From Streptomyces dengpaensis (lineage in GTDB: Bacteria > Actinomycetota > Actinomycetes > Streptomycetales > Streptomycetaceae): a DNA stretch of 64,000 bases. The DNA is taken from the NCBI RefSeq assembly GCF_002946835.1, contig NZ_CP026652.1:434001-498000 (forward strand), read 5' to 3'. Within the stretch, counting starts at the first letter, position 1. Each line of letters starts with the position of its first letter. Shown here one piece after another: positions 61,309-64,000 of the stretch. The position numbers were made by a program, and so were the translations under genes. The notes below the pieces were generated by a model. That model was not told the origin of the DNA. It saw only the letters and a list, made by a program, of their open reading frames with translations, and did no database searches.

Positions 61309-62393
61309 GCCGTGTCCCCCAGCGCCGAGGGCATCGTGCCGCGTGCCAGGGCGGCCGCCATCTGCTGGCGGGTCTGCTCGGATGCCTCATCCAGCCGGAC
61401 GCCGTCGAGAACCGTGCGGTTGAGGGTCTCGGCGCCGGTGCGGATCGCGCGATAGCAGCCGCGCAGGACCAGGGTGAAGTACGACCCAACGTGCCCGCTG
61501 GTGCGTTCGAAAAGGTAGTCCGCCAGTCGCACCAGCATGCCCGGCCGGTGATCGACCAGGACCAGACGGGACTCGGTGGCCTTCAGCAGACTCCGCCAGT
61601 GCTGTCGGCCCTGGTCGGTGTCGAGCCGGAATGGATCCACCCCGAGCCGGGTCCAGCGGCGGGCGGTCTGGGCCAGCACGGTGTTCTTGCCGGTCAGTCC
61701 GTCGGCGAAGAACCGTCGTTCGGCCAGGCCGACCCCGACATAGATGAAGGTCACCGGGAGCTCGTTGGCCAGCCACTTCAGGTGGTTGGACACGGCCAGC
61801 CCGTCGCGGCGGTCCAGGTCGATGAAGTGGATGTCGTCGATGATCCCGAGCTGGGTCTCGCAGGACAGCACGCAGTCCAGCGCGTGGCTGGCCAGGGCGG
61901 CGGCGTTGGCCCGGTCGGTGGCGGGGTGGCCGTAGAACTCGCAGATCATCCGGTTCAAAGTGCGCAGGGTGGTGTTGGAGGTCAGGCCGACCCGGAAGAC
62001 CGGGATGCGCTCGTGACCGGCGTCGGTCACCTGGGAAAGGCGGCGCATCTGCTGCCGGTCGAAGGTGCGGCCGTAGAGGTTGGCGATGGTGGTCTTGCCC
62101 AGCCCGGGCAGGGCGTCGATGACGGCCGCGGATCGGATGCGGTCGCCGTCCTGCCGGTTGCTGGCCACTATCTGGTCCAACTCCTCGTGAATAGAGGACA
62201 GTTGAGGAGTGTTGACGATGCCGAAGTTGGCATGCCAGTCGTGGCGGGCGTCGTTGTAGTCCTCGGACGCTTCCTCGCTCAGCCCCTTCAGCTGGGCGCG
62301 GGTGAGTTGCTCGGGCCGCTGCCGGGCGGGGGCGTCGGCGAAGCGGCGCCAGCCTTCCTTGCGGGAGAGGCTGAACGGGTTCGGCTGCTTCAC
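61305..62393 (-). CDS. tniB: TniB/TnsC-type AAA+ ATPase
   Basis: A 362-residue ATPase that bridges target selection and the transposase. Walker A is IDALPGLGKTTIANLYG, Walker B LGIIDDIHFIDLD, with a sensor region LPVTFIYVGVGLAERRFF and later HVGSYFTLVLRG. GTG 62393 overlaps the TniA stop (GTGA), and its own stop overlaps the TniQ ATG, so all three genes are made together. The N-terminal about 85 residues are charged and variable, as in TniB proteins that contact the transposase. Confidence 0.88.
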   Translation of the reverse strand: MKQPNPFSLSRKEGWRRFADAPARQRPEQLTRAQLKGLSEEASEDYNDARHDWHANFGIVNTPQLSSIHEELDQIVASNRQDGDRIRSAAVIDALPGLGKTTIANLYGRTFDRQQMRRLSQVTDAGHERIPVFRVGLTSNTTLRTLNRMICEFYGHPATDRANAAALASHALDCVLSCETQLGIIDDIHFIDLDRRDGLAVSNHLKWLANELPVTFIYVGVGLAERRFFADGLTGKNTVLAQTARRWTRLGVDPFRLDTDQGRQHWRSLLKATESRLVLVDHRPGMLVRLADYLFERTSGHVGSYFTLVLRGCYRAIRTGAETLNRTVLDGVRLDEASEQTRQQMAAALARGTMPSALGDTA

Positions 62394-64000
62394 TCGATCA
62401 CCTCGAAGGCGTCGGCGTAGAAGTCGTCACCGTCCGGGACATCGAAGATCTCGTCCTCCTGGTCGCTGTCCCCGGCGGGCAGTTCCGCAACCAGCCGCAG
62501 TTCAGGTGGGGCGGTGAGGCTGGACTGCTCGGGCAGGAGCGGCAGGGCCAGGGCACTGCGTTCGGCCGACAGCCGTACTGCCATGCGGCGTTCGCGGCGG
62601 TCGGTGACCATGCCCTGGTCCCAGCGGGCCAGTAGGGCCGAGAGCGCCTGCGAGGCGTCGATATGGCGGCCCTTGCGGGCTGCGAGCCGCCGGGCGTAGG
62701 TGGCGGCCTCGCTGCTGAACGGCATGCTCAACGCGGGAGCGTGTTCCCACTCCAGGGCATGCCAGGACTCGTCGTCAGGGTCCTGGAAGTAGACGAAACG
62801 GACATCATCCGGGTTGACGTGGATCGGCCACTGCTTGCCGAACCCGGCCCCGTAGGGGCTGGGCGCATTCCGGTAGCCGTCCAGGACTGGCCCGTTGTAA
62901 CGCAGCCCGTCGACCTCGACCCCGTAATGCTGGATCGTGCGGGCCTTGACCGCGAGGAACTGGAAGGCCAGGTCGGGCGAGGCCGGCATGCGCAGCCGGC
63001 CCGCCCGCGCCAGCCCGATGCGCAGCATCTCCAGCGGCGACAGCGACAGCTTCGGCCACTGCGGGACGACCAGCCCGTCATGCTCACGCCGGTGATAGAC
63101 CTCGCAGATCCACTCGCGGATGATCTCCTCCACCTCGTGCAGGTAGAAGAATGCGGCCTCCTCCACCGCCTCGCCACGGCTGTGGACGTCCGGCCCCTTG
63201 TAGGCGGGCAGGTGCTGGATCAGCCCCTCACGCAGCGAGCGGAAAAACCGCTCGACGGTCGGTTTATCGGTGGGCTTCTTAGGCTGGGCCGGCTGGATCG
63301 ACATGCCGAGGCGGGTGCAGACGCCGATGACATGCGCGGACATGAACGCCCGTCCGTGGTCGATCACCACGGTCTCGGGCGGACACAGCCCCCTGCCCGG
63401 GAGCAGGCCGTCGCCGTCCTCGGTGAACACCACCTCCTCCCACAGCCCGTGATACGGAGCCAGCCCAGGCCGGGTCGCGTGCTCCAGCGGCGGGCAGACC
63501 GCCTCGAACAACACCCCGGCGACATCGACCGCCTTCGTGGAACATGCCGTGACCCGAAGCCCCACAATGCAGCGGGAGAACAGGTCCTGGGCAACGGTGA
63601 GCTGGAGCGGAACCCAGCGGCAGGTCACCGGCTCCATGCCGTAGATGTCCAGATCCTGCGTGTCGAGCACCACGTACTCGCCCGGGCGGCTGGCCCGCAG
63701 CCGCCCGTAGGTGCCCTGCGGACGCTGGGCGATCGACCGGCGGGCCTTCGCGCTGCCGGACACCGCGTTCGTGCCCTTGGCCAGCGTGGCGAGCCGGTCG
63801 TAAGCCGTGCTCCGGGCCGGAACAGGGACCGTGCCCTCGCCGTACTCAGCGACAAGACGTTCCGCCGCCCGCCGCAGCAGAGCCGAACGGGTCGGGGTCG
63901 AGGCGTCCACTGACTCCGCCATCACCCGCCGGACCGCTTCCTCCCACCGAGGGTCGATCCGTGAGCCGTTGCCCTTCACCACCCGTGCGTCGATGAGACC
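62390..64000 (-). CDS. tniA: TniA/TnsB-type DDE transposase (N-terminal end beyond window)
   Basis: At least 536 residues, open to the right edge; the in-window GTG at 63982 is probably internal because GLIDAR is in frame before it. The DDE catalytic core is seen as YVVLDTQDLDIYGM (Asp), TVVIDHGRAFMSAHVIG (Asp) and PTDKPTVERFFRSL (Glu). A Mu-transposase-like C-terminal beta-barrel follows (HVNPDDVRFVYFQDPDDESW), then an acidic tail (DQEDEIFDVPDGDDFYADAF). It pairs with TniB and TniQ. The order A-B-Q and coupling match Tn5053/Tn7-like elements. Confidence 0.88.
   Translation of the reverse strand, partial: GLIDARVVKGNGSRIDPRWEEAVRRVMAESVDASTPTRSALLRRAAERLVAEYGEGTVPVPARSTAYDRLATLAKGTNAVSGSAKARRSIAQRPQGTYGRLRASRPGEYVVLDTQDLDIYGMEPVTCRWVPLQLTVAQDLFSRCIVGLRVTACSTKAVDVAGVLFEAVCPPLEHATRPGLAPYHGLWEEVVFTEDGDGLLPGRGLCPPETVVIDHGRAFMSAHVIGVCTRLGMSIQPAQPKKPTDKPTVERFFRSLREGLIQHLPAYKGPDVHSRGEAVEEAAFFYLHEVEEIIREWICEVYHRREHDGLVVPQWPKLSLSPLEMLRIGLARAGRLRMPASPDLAFQFLAVKARTIQHYGVEVDGLRYNGPVLDGYRNAPSPYGAGFGKQWPIHVNPDDVRFVYFQDPDDESWHALEWEHAPALSMPFSSEAATYARRLAARKGRHIDASQALSALLARWDQGMVTDRRERRMAVRLSAERSALALPLLPEQSSLTAPPELRLVAELPAGDSDQEDEIFDVPDGDDFYADAFEVIE

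Noticed and set aside
1..64000. tRNA or rRNA genes
   Set aside because: No cloverleaf with a CCA-end context or conserved rRNA stretch was recognised by eye. A tRNAscan/Infernal run would settle this.

Overview
The window is a stretch of very GC-rich actinomycete DNA, most likely from a Streptomyces or close relative. The support is the strongly G/C-biased third codon positions, frequent GTG starts, ATGA/GTGA stop-start overlaps and the gene families present: SpoIIE-type phosphatases, LLM flavin oxidoreductases, MarR/TetR/HxlR regulators, DUF3152 and CseB/CseC-like signalling. Apart from the DEAD-box helicase cut by the left edge, nothing looks like core genome. Many truncated genes and insertion-sequence scraps (IS630, IS110, IS5, TnpB types) point to a variable chromosome-arm or plasmid-like region. 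I found no tRNA, rRNA or CRISPR array.

Layout. 0-7.5 kb: helicase end and terminator, a decapitated two-component system, an ArsR-phosphatase fusion followed by a VOC protein, an IS630 scrap, a cupin gene between 33-34 bp inverted repeats, a small membrane-protein pair, and a TetR regulator. 7.6-14.7 kb: a catabolic-looking cluster with homogentisate dioxygenase divergent from a D-2-hydroxyacid dehydrogenase, SnoaL-like, ABM-domain and CocE-type genes and a frameshifted alpha/beta hydrolase. Two near-identical dyads lie in the divergent promoter. 15.3-20 kb: two tandem LLM oxidoreductases plus an NADPH:F420-reductase-like protein, divergent from a MarR regulator across twin dyads, and a second MarR gene. 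20-26.2 kb: an enoyl-CoA hydratase/MFS operon with two operator-like repeats, whose third copy lies before an HxlR gene 1.8 kb away, set among pseudogenes. 26.2-29.9 kb: a fully overlapping operon of patatin lipase, MGT-type glycosyltransferase, membrane protein and serine-hydrolase-like protein. 30-35 kb: nitroreductase and azoreductase, divergent, with a MarR regulator sharing a promoter motif, then a VOC protein and an AlkD-type DNA repair protein.

35.3-44.2 kb: a MacAB-like export operon (lipoprotein, adaptor, ATPase, permease), a DUF3152 protease-like protein, and a divergent response regulator/sensor kinase/lipoprotein operon that probably senses envelope state. 44.4-46.5 kb: a NAD-dependent DNA ligase, perhaps a second copy. 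46.6-53.9 kb: a LuxR scrap, two divergent SpoIIE-family phosphatases, and a MASE1 sensor gene cut off by a TnpB-only element whose right end carries two hairpins typical of an omega-RNA. 54-58.2 kb: DUF899, ankyrin, AhpD-like, CPBP protease and nucleotidyltransferase genes. 58.3-64 kb: three coupled genes for a Tn7/Tn5053-like transposon (TniQ, TniB/TnsC-type ATPase, TniA/TnsB-type transposase), the last running off the right edge.

The parts most worth following are the Tni transposon with its 997-residue TniQ, the TnpB element with its predicted guide, the patatin/glycosyltransferase operon, and the aromatic-catabolism cluster. All function calls come from reading the sequence; no database search was run.
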